Assembly (NCBI GenBank): GCA_963921825.1 | Contig: OY997588.1 | Location: 55,002,803 to 55,066,802, forward strand | From: Erodium maritimum | Taxonomy: Eukaryota; Streptophyta; Magnoliopsida; Geraniales; Geraniaceae | Direction of reading: 5' to 3' | Length of the DNA stretch: 64,000 bases | Shown: positions 1 through 11,465 of the stretch, piece after piece | How positions within the stretch are numbered: the first letter of the stretch is position 1 | Layout of the letters: each line of letters begins with the position of its first letter | The notes under the pieces: generated by a model | What the model saw: only the letters and a program-made list of their open reading frames with translations | What the model was told of the DNA's origin: nothing | Databases searched by the model: none | Made by a program: the position numbers and the translations under genes

Positions 1-321
1 GAAAAGTCAACCGAGCGACGTTTTGGTCCGTTCGAGGTCCGTTTTGGATCCAAAAAGCTTAGTCGTTTTCACAGTGGTCTTAGTTGAGCCGTTTCCTTGT
101 AGCCCGTGAAGTTTCATAATTTCTTGGAAAATGTGCCCGTTCGGGGCCCGAGACAGCCGAATTTTGCGAATCTGACTGAAAAATATCTAGAAGATATTTT
201 CCAAAAGGTGTGGGACCCACTTGCCACATGTCAATTATGTGGTGGTGTTAGGTAATTTTTGAAACGAGACAAGGATGAGAGGGGGGTGTTCGGCCATACA
301 TAGAAAAAAAGGGGTTTTTTA

Positions 322-2471
322 GAGCATCCACATCAAGGCGAACCTTCATGGCGAGGCAGGGGCAGGAGCTGAAGGAGGGGGTTCGGGGTTCGGGGTTCGC
401 ACGGATGTGGAGGGGGTTTGGTGAGAGGCAGGAGGGGCGGGGGCGTGGGGGAGAAGAGAAGGGATTCGGGGCAGAGGGGCGCGAGGCATGTTTCTGCCTC
501 GCTGCCTCGCTGCCCCTCTGCCTCTCTGATGCCCACTCAGCCCGTGACACCTGTCCAACCCAAAAAAAAAATGACCGTTGCTACCAGCAACGGTCTGAAA
601 CGGCTACTTCTTTTTCATTTTTTTAATACAAAATATCAAAAAAATTATTTTCCCCCAACTATAAATACCTCTCACCCATTTCATCAAATCCACAACACCA
701 TTTCTAAATTTTCTACTCCACATTTCATCTCCAATTCTCTACATTTTATTTCCAAATCTCGAAAAAAAATGTCCGACGAAGAACGTCAAACAAGGAAGGA
801 GCTGCGGGTCGAACGCCGCGAGGTCAAGCCGAACTTCGTGCTTGGGAGCGAGGACTCTGGCGTAGAACCCAGAGACAGATACAGAGAGCAATGCCAGAAT
901 TCGATAGAATGAGGCGACGGCTCGAAGCAGGAGAAGGTTCCCGGATAGAGATTGACAGAAGGCGTGAGCAAGGCCACGCCGACCTGATGAGGGATTATTT
1001 TGTCGAGAGCCCGATCTATGGCCCCGAATTGTTTAGGCGGCGTTTTCGTATGTCCAGACCATTATTTTTACGGGTTATGGAAGCGGTTGCGTCTCACGAC
1101 AGGTACTTTGTTCAGGGCCATGACGCTACACGGCGGTTGGGGTTATCAACGCACCAGAAATGCACCGCCGCGATACGAATGCTAGCGTATGGGTGCTCTG
1201 CCGATTCATTGGACGACACACTACGTATGGGGGAAAGTACTATACTCAAATGTGTTCGACGTTTCTGTAAAGCTGTTATTGGGGTTTTCTATGAGGAATA
1301 CATGCGGACGCCGAATGCGGCGGACATGACGCGATTACTTGAGTCGGCCAACAGCCGAGGCTTCCTCGGTATGATTGGCAGTCTTGACTGCATGCATTGG
1401 GAGTGGAAGAATTGCCTAGTCGCATTGCAAGGATCGCATGAACGTGGCGATCACGGGAATCCAACAATTATGCTGGAAGCGGTTGCGTCCCGGGATACGT
1501 GGATTTGGCATGCGTTTTTCGGTATGGGTGGCTCGAACAACGATATTAATGTCCTCAACGCCGGCCACCTATTTGAGGAAGCTTTCCGTGGTCGGGACAT
1601 GACCGTGGATTTCGAGATCAACGGGCATCGCTACAACAAGCCGTATTATTTAGTTGACGGCATTTACCCTCAATGGGGTCGGTTCGTCAAGTCGATTCTC
1701 CATCCATATTCCCGCAAACAGAAGTTGTTTTCCAAATGCCAAGAAAGTGCCCGGAAAGATATTGAACGGGCATTTGGAATCCTCCAAGCACGGTGGCACA
1801 TAATGTCACGGCCCGCTCGGATCTAGGATAAAGCGACTTTGTCTGATATGATGCATTGTTGTATCATTCTACATAACATGATCGTGGAGGACGAACGTGA
1901 TCGCTATGAAGCAGAGGATAACGATTTATTTTTTGAGCCCCCGTCGGAATTACCTCAGGGTTTCGCACCACCTCAACCATGGAACCGATCCATGCCCTTG
2001 TCGTACCACCAGGAACTCCAAGCGCGAGTTAGTGTCATCAATGATGCAACTCATCGGCAACTTCAAGAAGACCTAATGGAGCACTTATGAAATCGGTCGG
2101 GCGGGACTTACAACTCCGACGATTCGGACGACTGATAATTCCTTGGTTTTTAGTTATGTATTTTTTTATGTCTTTTTTCTAAGTTATGTATTTTTTTTAA
2201 TTTGTATTTTATTTTAATGAATTTTTATTTCTATTAATGAAATTTTATTTCTATTTTATTTAGTAATTGTCGATTTAAAAACAACGTAAACAATTCAGTT
2301 AAAAGCTTAATTAATTACACAGTCAGCATTTCTGAAAATCAAGCCCCCCATACAAGCCCCTCTGATGTGCAGTACACTTTTTTTAGGGGGGCAGAACCTT
2401 GAACCCTGCCCAGTCAGCAGAGCGTTCTGCCTCAGGGTTCAGGGTTCTGCCCCCCACTGATGTGGATGCTC
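322..2471 (+). mobile_element. PIF/Harbinger DNA transposon, full length, nested in LTR copy A
   Basis: The element is bounded by 14-bp perfect terminal inverted repeats, GAGCATCCACATCA at 322-335 and its complement at 2458-2471. A TTA target duplication flanks it (319-321 and 2472-2474), the standard Harbinger target. The surrounding LTR text resumes directly on the far side, which confirms the insertion. It is 2150 bp long and carries one recognisable gene, the DDE transposase. The Myb-like second protein that autonomous Harbingers usually encode is not seen, so it probably depended on a partner element. Confidence 0.93.
891..2090 (+). pseudogene. PIF/Harbinger DDE transposase with one in-frame stop
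   Basis: The protein is the nuclease-type transposase of plant Harbinger elements (family Plant_tran/DDE_4), which cuts and pastes DNA at TIRs. The catalytic triad is readable: D166 in GSLDCMHW, D256 in YLVDGIYP and E292 in ERAFGILQARW, a D-35-E spacing usual for the family. Other family blocks are present, such as HAFFGMGGSNNDINVL and CCIILHNMIVEDE. A TAG codon at 1824-1826 interrupts the frame between PARI and DKATLSD; the same frame continues to a TGA at 2088-2090, giving about 399 codons in all. The ATG at 891 is the first in this frame. Another ATG at 769 opens a different frame (MSDEERQTRK), so the true N-terminus may have been lost by a frame change. The single late stop suggests recent inactivation. 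Confidence 0.9.
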
Positions 2472-3654
2472 TTAGAGAGAGAAAATGAGATAGAAGAAGG
2501 AGAGAAAAGAGATGAAGGAGTTGGAGGTTTAGGGTTTTCCCGACGATCCAACCAACGGATCGTCTCAACGATCGAAGAATCGAGCTCCCGTCATCATTCC
2601 CTACGGTGAGCAACTATCCGATTTTCGTTTTGTTATGTTTAAAAGTTAGGGTTTGGGTTAAAACGAGTAGACTTTGGATGGGTTGAGGTGTGGGGTTCGT
2701 TGGAGGCGTTTTGGAGCGAAAAATGATCGTTTTCCGGTGATCGGAGGCTCGGGGGAGCTCCGGCCACCGTGTGTTGTGGCTGCCGGAGTTGGGGGGTGGC
2801 TGGCCGGAGCTAGGGTCGGCCACCATGGTGGTGAACCGGACCAAAACCGGCTAAGCCACCCACGGCCCTTGATGGCCGAGTGGGGCACACATGCTCGGGT
2901 CTCGGGTTTTCGTGTTCGGGTGGTTTAGGACGATCCCCAAGTCGTTAATCCACACCCGGAACGAATTTTGGAATTAAATTGTAAAAGTTGTAAATGACGG
3001 GTTTAGAAACTTTAAACGCGAATTAAATTGTTCGGAAGTCGGAAATTGATTCCGTCGAATGCGTTGGAACCCTTGAATTATTCTAAGATTGTGGAAACGA
3101 AAACGGGAATTTTCGGAGCCCCGGAAGGACGTTTTCCAATCCCGGGCAGATTCACCGGGTCGGGCGAAAAGGGCCTTTCCGGGCCCATTATCGACAATGT
3201 CGAGTAATTGGGAAGTTTGGGAGTGATCGAAATTGTTGGGGTTGCGTTTGGGCGTCAAGTGTATTAAAATTCAGTTTATGCCTGCGAACTTAAAAAGTGT
3301 TTAAATTGTGTTCTTATTAGATCGTGCCACCGACCGAGGAAAGGGAAAGCTAGGCGAGTGATCGTGAACACGTCGGAGATTGGTTGGGAAATTTTGGGAA
3401 AGCGTACGAGAAAGGGAAAAGTAGCCGGATCTCGGCCCTGACTAGGGAAAGTTAACAGTAGAAATGCATGTGACACTTGGGTGTCGTGGGATAAGTAAGT
3501 TTATCGAACAATAGAAAGGCAGGCGACACCGGGTGGTGTCGTATGATACGGGAACGTATCGAACAATAGAAATGCATGTGACACTTAGTAGTGTCGTAGG
3601 AGCAGTGAACGTATTGATATTAGAATTATTGGAGGCATTTGGTTATGCCCGGAG

Positions 3655-4045
3655 GTTGATTGTACTGTTGGTGTGTCTTGCGTGGCCATGAGTGACCGTG
3701 GGGTTGTTGAGCCGTATTTTACTGTTGGTGTGTCTTGGGTGGCCATGAGTGACCGTGGGGTTGTTAAACCCATGTTTTACTGTTGGTGTCTTGGGTGGCC
3801 ATGAGTGCCCGTGGGGTTGTTGAACCCGTGTTTTACTGTTGGTGTCTTGGGTGGCCATGAGTGCCCGTGGGGTTGTTGAACCCGTGTTTTACTGTTGGTG
3901 TCTTGGGTGGCCATGAGTGCCCGTGGGGTTGTTGAACCCGTGTTTTACTGTTGGTGTCTTGGGTGGCCATGAGTGCCCGTGGGGTTGTTGAACTCGTGTT
4001 TTACTATTGGTGTCATGGGTGGCCATGAGTGCCTGTGAAGTGTTA
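3655..4045 (+). repeat. 56-bp minisatellite inside LTR copy A
   Basis: About seven copies of a 56-bp unit are seen, each centred on GTGGCCATGAGTGCCCGTGG. Neighbouring copies start 56 bp apart at 3797, 3853 and 3909. The first and last copies are more diverged, as expected when an array grows from its middle. Related arrays sit at the same place in the other LTR copies. Confidence 0.9.
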
Positions 4046-4602
4046 AACCTGTGTTGTCGCTTGTTGTTGAACTTTGGTTGTGATTGTGATTGCCTGAGGT
4101 TGGAGGCCCGATAGAGATCGGGGGAAGTTGTGTGGGTGTTGGCTAGCCTCCTGACAGAGATCGGTAAGGTTGAGCATTCTTTGGCGATAAAAGGCAGCTC
4201 CCCTACCGACCAGCTATCGGAAAAGTATTGCGTTGTATATCGCAGACAGATCGACCACCTGACCCGACAGGGATCGGGGAAGTTGCGTGGGGCAGGCTCG
4301 AGCCCAGCCGGTTAGCAACCGGCACTGAGTACCTGGAGTGCGATCCTTTGCGATCTTGTTTGGTGTGCGATCATTTGTGATCTTGGGTGTTGCGTGGTTA
4401 TTTTTTGTGTCTTTGGTGGAAGTCGTAACCGCTGTGTCGGGTCTACATTACGTGTCCGAGTGTTGAGTTGGTTGGGGAAAGTAACAGTTCGTGAGTCAGT
4501 CGAGTTACTTGAGTTGGGGATAGTAATCCCCGGTGTTTGGTTTGTTGTTGGTGTTTCCGGCATTGTCTGCTAGTATGCCGTAGTCAGTCTGGTATCCATG
4601 AT

Positions 4603-4620
4603 GGTGAGCGAACGCTCACC
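4603..4620. other. Conserved hairpin near the LTR 3' end
   Basis: GGTGAGCGAACGCTCACC forms an 8-bp perfect stem with a two-base loop. The same stem occurs at 17386-17403, 24601-24618 and 62746-62765, and in weaker form near 55115. Each is followed by a conserved CTAGCTGCTTTTCCTA-like stretch (reversed in minus-strand copies). Conservation between diverged LTRs suggests a function in the element's RNA, but that is inference. Confidence 0.7.
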
Positions 4621-5688
4621 CCTAGCTGCTTTTCCTACAAGTACTGGTCGCGAGACGGACTAGGTGAGCTCTCGAAGCTTGAAGAGCTGGGAGCGGTAGT
4701 TCGGGTTTCCTTTTGAGTTTAACGACGTACGCCATGTCTTTTGTCCGCTTGTTTGTACGTGCTTTTGAGTTGTAAATTATTCTTTTGATTAACTAAATGG
4801 TGATTTTAAGCGATTTATTTAAAGGGTTTGAAAATGGTTTTATTGTTTTACCGTTCGCGTTCCGGGTTCGGTTCTACTGAATTTGGGGCGTGACAGTGTG
4901 GGTCTGGATGCCATGTTCAACCTGCATTGGGAACGGTTGGAGGTGTAGTCACTTTGTGGTAAGATTCATGCTTTAGTATGCTTACAGTCTCGAGGTTTAA
5001 ATTTTTTTATTGTTTGGTCGGATCAGAGCCGTCTGTATATTTGATGGCCTTAGGCGAAAATTTAAAAATAGGTCTTTTAATAATTAAAAGGGAGACGCTA
5101 TTTCTTTATGTTATTAATACAATAAATAATCAAATTGTAGTGATCATTTAGTAAAAACAATCTAAAATTGTAGATTGTTATATAAACTAATTAGTAAAAA
5201 AAATTGAACATCAATTAAGTAATTAACATTACGAATTTTGTATTGTAGATTTTTCTTCGTGTCTATCTTTGTTATCCACAATCAAGATAAAAAAAATATC
5301 ATATAATGTAGTAGAGTTAGAAAGGAAATAACAGAGAACTTGGAGAAAAAATATTAGAAGCATTTGAAATTAATCGAAACCCAAAATTGACCTCGTATTT
5401 AGACATGATTTAAAAGAGAAAAAGAATACAAAAATAATGGAATTTGGAAGAAGAAAAGTCGTGTTGAAACACAATTCTATTGTGTTTTGGAAACAAAGTT
5501 TAATTGAGTTTTAAGATTGTGACTAAGGAAATTTTTGTTTTGGAATATGATATTTAAATGTCTCAAAAAAAGAATATGGAATTCAGCTTATTGTTGGAAT
5601 TTAAATATAACAAAAAGAAATGGAAACTGGTTGGGTTGGGAGTGTAAACTTTTGTTTTGCTTTGGTTAAATATGGGATCTAGTTGTAA

Positions 5689-7276
5689 TTTTTTTTTTTG
5701 AAATGAGTATAGAGGTATTGTATTACTGTCGAACAATAACTTTATTGGGTAGGGCAGCCCAGGATTCTAGATATTTGTCCCGATCGATCGTTGTCCATCA
5801 GGCGCTCATGGATCCATAAAAATAGTCTGCTTTGAATCGTAGATCCGAACTTAGGAGTTCCTCTTACCAACATTTTAAATATAATAAGACCCAAATACCT
5901 AATCCTATCTAGCCAACAGTTTATTCGTCCTAAGACAAAATAAAGACCTGAAAGTAATGCCTTGATTGCGGATTTCCCGAGACTTTCCGGTAGTGGTAGT
6001 CCCGGTTCTGTGGGTATAGGTCCCAAAAAGGCCTTTCCACCCTCGCCGGGGCTTATTCATTCTCCCCGCGGAGAGCCATGCACCCCACCCCCCCCCCCCC
6101 CCCCCGTCTGCATCTCTTGGTCATGTTCCAGCCTGGCCTCCTCGTTATGCTCCTGTGTGCGAGGTACTCCGTCGGATGCCCCTGTCCCACTTCCCTGCAT
6201 GTTCTTCCGGGGTCGAGGACCGATTGCTGGATTGTACTTCAACATGTCTCTCAGGTTCGCCGGTTTACACTCTTGAGTGTAGCGTCGGGCTGGAGCCGAG
6301 CCTAGTGAATGGAGAGGCAACTGTCCTTGTGGTCGCAGTTCAACTTCTCCCTCCTCAGTCGCAACGACCATTGCCGGTAAGGTGGATTCTTCCATCAGAA
6401 TGATCACTGATGTGGACATAAAATGCATCGGTTTGGGATGTTTTTAGCCCACATTCTTGAGCTTTTTAGTCTCGAGATTGTATAGTTTGGTCCACTTTTC
6501 CGTCTATACTCGTACTTTGTCTCTCATTGTGTTTTGTAGGTGCTTTGTCCAAAAAGGGGCAAAAATAGAGGAAAATCCGGTTTTATGAGTTTTGGAAGCT
6601 GGCTGATCTTGCGAAGGGGATAACTCTCTCATACGAACACTGAATTGCTTTACATAATATATCAAATCAAATATGTTTTTCTCTTGTTCATCTTCTTCTT
6701 TGTGTTCTTCCTTCATCTCCATGAGATAAATTTCCACTGATTTAGGGCTAGGGGAAACAATACGATGAGTTAATTCAATGGGTTCGTGTTTATTATGTGC
6801 AAATTGGGTGTAGGTTATTGATTGCATGATTTATACTTAATGCTTTCTCAAATTGATCACTTGATAGATGTTTTGGTTTTAGCATTCAACAATCGAGAGA
6901 TCGTGATAGGGTTCGAGCATGTGCCAAGTTGGCACCGCGCTAAGGTACCAGGGCGATTGATCGGTGAGGGGCGGTGTTGGAGCATCGGGGAACAGAGCAC
7001 GAGGTGCTGCAACTGCCCATGCACGACTCGATGGGGGACATGGCGGCAGTGTTGCGCTTCAGGTGGGGGAACGAGAGGGAAGGGAATCCATGGACGGTTT
7101 GTCTGGATGACGGAACCGGAGAGGGAGGTCGAGAACGTTGTTTGGAGGCGCCGGCAACGATGAATAATACCCCTGACAGGGTCAAAAGCGAACCCTAGAT
7201 TGGGTTTTAGGTGAACCATAATAGGGTTTTGGAGAGCGTTTTTTCTTAAATTCTACAAGCGCATTATCTGATTACA
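5689..7276 (-). mobile_element. ORF1-only LINE-like retroposon (copy 1)
   Basis: On the minus strand this sequence ends in a poly-A tail (T run at 5689-5699) and is flanked by a near-perfect duplication: GGATCTAGTTGTAATT just left of the tail and GGATCTAGTTGTTAATT at about 7277-7293. That is the signature of LINE-mediated insertion. Broken minus-strand reading stretches rich in proline, serine and charged residues occur throughout (7219-6857, 6827-6504, 6428-5742), but no reverse transcriptase is seen. Its 3' end (GGCGCTCATGGATCCATA and following) matches the copy at 33.3 kb (GGCGCTCATGAACCCATA). I read it as a non-autonomous LINE or retroposed ORF1 transcript. Confidence 0.62.
6088..6105. 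repeat. Poly-C tract
   Basis: Eighteen consecutive C residues interrupt retroposon copy 1. On the minus strand this encodes a glycine run. Length is probably variable. Confidence 0.9.
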
Positions 7277-7545
7277 GGATCTAGTTGTTAATTAATAATG
7301 CCTAATTTTTAGTAAAAAAATGTTCTTATTGATATAGCCTTAGGTCACTGCCTAAACGGCCAAACGGGGAGATCGGCCTTGGCTCGGACACTTATATGTT
7401 GACTCAATGTTAGATGGATTTAGTGAATTTTTATGCTTCTAACACTTTCAGGAAAGGTACCTCTCTGGTTTCAATACATCAGTTTCTCTTTCGGGACTAA
7501 TCCAAGGACGGGTAAGACCTAGGTGCCAATTGTAAAAATGTTCAA

Positions 7546-7690
7546 GTGAACATTATAGAAAACTTGTTGCTTATCAATGCGGGTCGAGTTGTATTGGTAA
7601 AATCCATCATGTATTCCAATGTCTCTGTTTACCTAAAAGCATTTTCCGAGAGCTTGAGTAATGGCGGTGGAGATTTTTTTGGAAAGCAAC
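7546..7690 (+). pseudogene. LINE reverse-transcriptase fragment
   Basis: The plus-strand reading INAGRVVLVKSIMYSNVSVY matches the C-terminal end of plant L1 reverse transcriptases, where GR-LIKSVL-S-P-Y is conserved (compare GGRITLLKSTLGALPLY in the LINE at 12.8 kb). Only about 45 codons are recognisable and flanking frames are closed. A small relic. Confidence 0.6.
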
Positions 7691-8778
7691 GGAGAGGAAA
7701 GGTGTATGTGCAAGATGAAGTGGGATAAGTGTGTCGTCCAAACATTGAGGGAGGCTTAATGCGCCGTATAGTAGGATGATCTTTTGCAAGCAATTCTTTC
7801 ATTTCAACCTCTATTTTTAAACTAAATCGCCACTTAAATGTTAATAATCGGTTTGGTGCCACAAAAAGAGTTACAGTTGTAGTTTGGTGTGTCTTGCAGG
7901 TTAGCGACATTCAGACGCGAGCTGGAATTGAAAAGGGATTGATATTTCCTCTCACCAAGATATATGGAATATGCATTTTTGACGCGTAGATCTCGGAAAA
8001 ATAAAACTATTAGCCCAGCAACGAGGTCGATCGGAATCCAAATGAAGTAGTAATGCGCAAAATAGAACAAAGTATCAAAAGTAGAGAAGTTGAACCAGAT
8101 CGCGCCACATGGTAAGCTGGACCTCCCAATCTGATACATCTATGGTTCATGGTGCAAGATGCATTCGTGCGCTAATAGCCTTTAGAGTCATTGAACCGCA
8201 CACATGACCTGCCACAGCAGCCTGATTTCGCGAGTGCACCAGACCATCTGCGAGCTCACCTGTACCAAAGGATTTCGTCGGCCACTTATCCAGTGCCATA
8301 TCATCACCATTCAATCAATTTAGAATAAGATTTTTTACTCTTTTTATATACATTTCAAGTTTCTTTCTCTCCTAACTGTTGAGAGATCTCTACCACCAAG
8401 AAGCAAGGAGTAAATCATCAATGAAGATTCAAGTGTCATGAAGCCTACCATATTCTTCCTTCTTTCCATTTAATGCGTTGAAGCTTTGGAAAATTGGACG
8501 AAAATGGGAAATCATCTAGAGTTAAATGGGTTTTCCAACTCAATCTTGATGGAAGATGGAAAATCATATAGTCCTAATTGGGTTTTTCATGTGTCTTTAA
8601 TTGGGTTTTCATCCTAACCTTGGTGAAATTCATCATATGCCACATTTTAATTGTTGTTTATGGGGTTTTCAAGAGTATTTGTGTTGGATTTATGGATTCC
8701 TTGACCTTGGAACTTAATCCGTGGTCATGGGTATCATGTAAATATTGAACTTGTTGAAGTTAATGCTTTGATTTAAGT
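7691..8778. other. Gene-free interval
   Basis: No reading frame longer than about 100 codons with recognisable content, no RNA gene and no clear terminal repeats are seen here. The sequence is AT-rich, degenerate intergenic DNA. Confidence 0.5.
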
Positions 8779-10480
8779 TTTTTTTACCAACGTAGTTTTT
8801 TATTATAAAAAGATTACTCTCCAAGCATGAAAGAATCTAAGAGGGTAAGCCCCCAAAAACGATTACAAGAGGAGCTCGATAAATAGGAGCTTAAAAGGAA
8901 AAATGTCTTGACCCGTTAGACAACAAGCCCTACAAAAATAAAAGTAGAGTGACAAAACCCCAAAATAACCCTCATCATTGACCCGTTCATCACCTTCCAA
9001 ATCCTCAACGGGAGTTTCGCTTGAGCAGACTGATCTGTAAAAGATTTACGGGCTTGAGCGACCTAAGTTTAGATTTCAACGGGATTGACGAGTCTTTCCC
9101 GGCTCAGAGAACATTCTCTAGGCTTAGACGTGATAGTGTAGTAATCTGCGAAGTGCTTAGGAGGTTGAAACTTACGTTTCGGGGGTTTGAGAAGGACATC
9201 CTTCCACAGATTATCCCCACCCTGACCACCATCCAAAACAGCCAAGCCTCCTGAGCTCAAAGATGTCTCTTTCGGATTGTTCAAATCGGGCCCAACACTA
9301 TCTAACCCAACTACCACATCCTTCTCCTTAATCAGCCCACCATCTACATGGATCACAACTTGAATTGGCTCATGTAGATGCCCAACTAAAGAGGCTTGAG
9401 AAGAAGACTTAGAACCCTTTTCACATTCGGTTTTCGTAGAACACGCATTTTCCTATGACTTCTCTAGGTTTGAAATCACACAAGTCACCTCATTGGCAAG
9501 ATTTACGGGATTCCCACCAACCGTCTAGGGATATTCAACGCCATCCCGAGAAATCTGCTCAGCATCAGACTCCGACAAAGCGTGTCAGAGTTGTGAATTT
9601 GTAGCAAAGAGACTCTGTTCTACGACTCCAATCTGTGATTCACATCTGGAGCTCGGACAAACCTCTAACAAGCATATAGCCACAAATTCGTCGGCCTGCA
9701 TATCAGGAACAACCACCGTGTTTTCCTTCCCCTTACCCAGCTTGACAAACTCACCCAATTTGATGCTCTATTTGTCACAACCGGTGGCTCGATTGTATTT
9801 TCGACTCTGGGAAAAGGCTATGAACAAGATATACCCATTCACCTTATATCCGTTCGGACTTTCTACTACCTTAACTACAGCAACCTTCGATCGCAATCTC
9901 ATAAAACCAGAAATTTGAGTCTTGCAATTTAGTCGACGAAGCATAGATGAAAAATGACTTCTCCAAAGAATCTAAATGCATGTCAAATCAAGTCATATGT
10001 GGTGTCGTAAGGCAGTTTACATAAAAAGATATCATCGTCTAAGATTGCATCCTTCTTCCTTGTACGCCTTCGCTTCTTGGTAATCGAACGATCACCTGAC
10101 TTGATTCCCTGATCCGACGCTACCACAAGCTCTATTTCCGACTTCCCGTTCCATAATTGATTATTTGAAAACTCGTCTGTAACATAGGCCGCCTTCTCAA
10201 GAATCAACAATGTATCATCGACCTTCAAGCCTGACTACACGACTTCCTTCAAGGCATCGATTTTCTCTATGACCTGGACATAGTGTCGATTAGGCCGTCT
10301 CCTCTACTATTGGGATCGTCGAGAGCCTCCACCGACAAAGACCTTCTTCCCCGTGGTTTTAACTGGACGAGCCCCTTCCTCTTTGGTAGATGGCTTTTCC
10401 AGCCCATAGACTAGCTTATAGTATTCACCATACAAGGACAACAACTCATATCCAAAAGAGAAGAAGGGTAGCATCGTTTG
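8779..10480 (-). pseudogene. Decayed retroposed coding sequence, possibly LINE ORF1
   Basis: A T run at about 8780 followed by a tail-like stretch suggests a poly-A end on the minus strand. Broken minus-strand frames follow, such as 10228-9983 (basic patch KKRRRTRKKDAILDDDIFLC, then LPYDTTYDLI) and 9356-9069. The hydrophobic-plus-basic pattern would fit a LINE ORF1 or a retroposed gene, but no diagnostic domain is clear. Many stops and frame changes mark it as dead. Confidence 0.4.
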
Positions 10481-11009
10481 AGATGCCTCAATTGTAGTTA
10501 CGGTTGTTTTGAAACTTTTTTGTTGGTCATGTTAATTTCATGATTTTTGGTTCCTTGGGCTAATTTGCATCTAGGTCAGTATTGAGTGTTTATCCATGAA
10601 ATTTGGATGTTCATTTATGATTTCTTTCTTTGTGGTTTGATTATCATAAAATTATAACTAACATCATGAAATTACCTATTTATTCTCTTGTGTGTTTTAA
10701 AAGTTCAAGTTTGGATTTTGGATGATAAGTGGTTGTGCAATGAACCCACCTAGATGGATCATTTCACTAGCCAATTGGTTAGTCATTAGAGTTGCTATAA
10801 GGGAAATCTTTGGGAGTAATAGGTACACGGCCCCGTAGGATAATTATAAGAGATGAATAATATAGATTTGTTGACCGAATTACCACGGGCATAGTCATGA
10901 CATTACCCATGCAATATAACTGACTTATCAATGAGTGGTTTAATGCATACTTAGCCAATATAATGTGCTTAATTGAATTATTTTTTAAATGTTCTTTAGC
11001 ATTAAGTAA
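10481..11009. other. Gene-free interval
   Basis: AT-rich sequence with no supportable gene or repeat structure. Confidence 0.5.
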
Positions 11010-11465
11010 AGTAGGGAAAACCCCAAAAAATATACCCTCGAACAATCTTTTGTAGCATAAATGGGTTGTCCTTACCTTTTTTCCAAAAATGTATGTATAC
11101 CCTTCGTTTATTATCTGAAAAAGATAGTTTCCGTTCATTTAAAAACATGTTAATTCAAATGGAAGATCCCAAAAAAAAATCATAAATCCCTAAAATACAC
11201 CTGCCGTTAAACCCTAAAAAAACCTTCTCGGACCCTAAGGTCTAAAACTTAAACCCCTAACCCACTTATCATGGTCTTCCAACTAAGTGTAGTTTAAGTG
11301 TTTTAGGGGTTTCAGGGTTCCGAGAGGGTTTTTAGGGTTTTGGGTAAAGGTATTTTAGGGATTTTCCGTCCAAATAAACAAAAGGTATAAGTACATTTTT
11401 TTTAAAGAAACAAAATTGAGGACAACATATTTATGCTCAAAAGGTCGTTTGAGGGCATATTATCA
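11010..11465. mobile_element. Foldback MITE-like element
   Basis: Two arms of roughly 200 bp are imperfect reverse complements. The left arm reads ACCCTCGAACAATCTTTTGT, then AATCCCTAAAATACACCT; the right arm reversed reads GCCCTCAAACGACCTTTTGA, then AATCCCTAAAATACCTTT. The centre lies near 11275. No coding capacity is seen. The CCCTAAA-type words are part of the arms, not telomere repeats. Confidence 0.7.

Larger units (their letters stand above)
1..4895 (+). mobile_element. Solo Ty3/gypsy LTR (copy A), cut by window start
   Basis: The text from position 1 matches, in the same order, the LTRs at 14528-17672, 24331-27871 (reversed) and 54835-57495 (reversed). Shared blocks include the GACGTTTTGGTCC block near the start, the tandem array, the hairpin near 4603 and the final GGGGCGTGACA. 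The LTR ends at 4895 and is followed by GTGTG, not by a tRNA primer site, so I read it as a solo LTR. Its first ~210 bases lie outside the window, so the target duplication cannot be checked. A Harbinger transposon occupies 322-2471. It is an old fossil of the Tekay/Del-like lineage that is still present as an element at the right end of the window. Confidence 0.85.
5020..7388. mobile_element. Possible hAT-like non-autonomous element
   Basis: The left edge (AGAGCCGTCTG, then GATGGCCTTAGGCGAAAA) and right edge (GCCTTAGGTCACTGCCTA, then GGCCTTGGCTCGG) resemble the ends of a common plant hAT-type repeat. No matching 8-bp target duplication was found and no transposase is visible. The AT-rich stretch 5040-5688 holds no gene. 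A retroposon lies inside the right half. Confidence 0.33.

Noticed and set aside
3655-4045. Regularly spaced repeats that could suggest a CRISPR array
   Set aside because: Units are contiguous 56-bp minisatellite copies with no unique spacers, inside a plant LTR.
11170-11370. Interstitial telomere repeat
   Set aside because: CCCTAAA words are not in tandem and pair between the arms of a foldback element.
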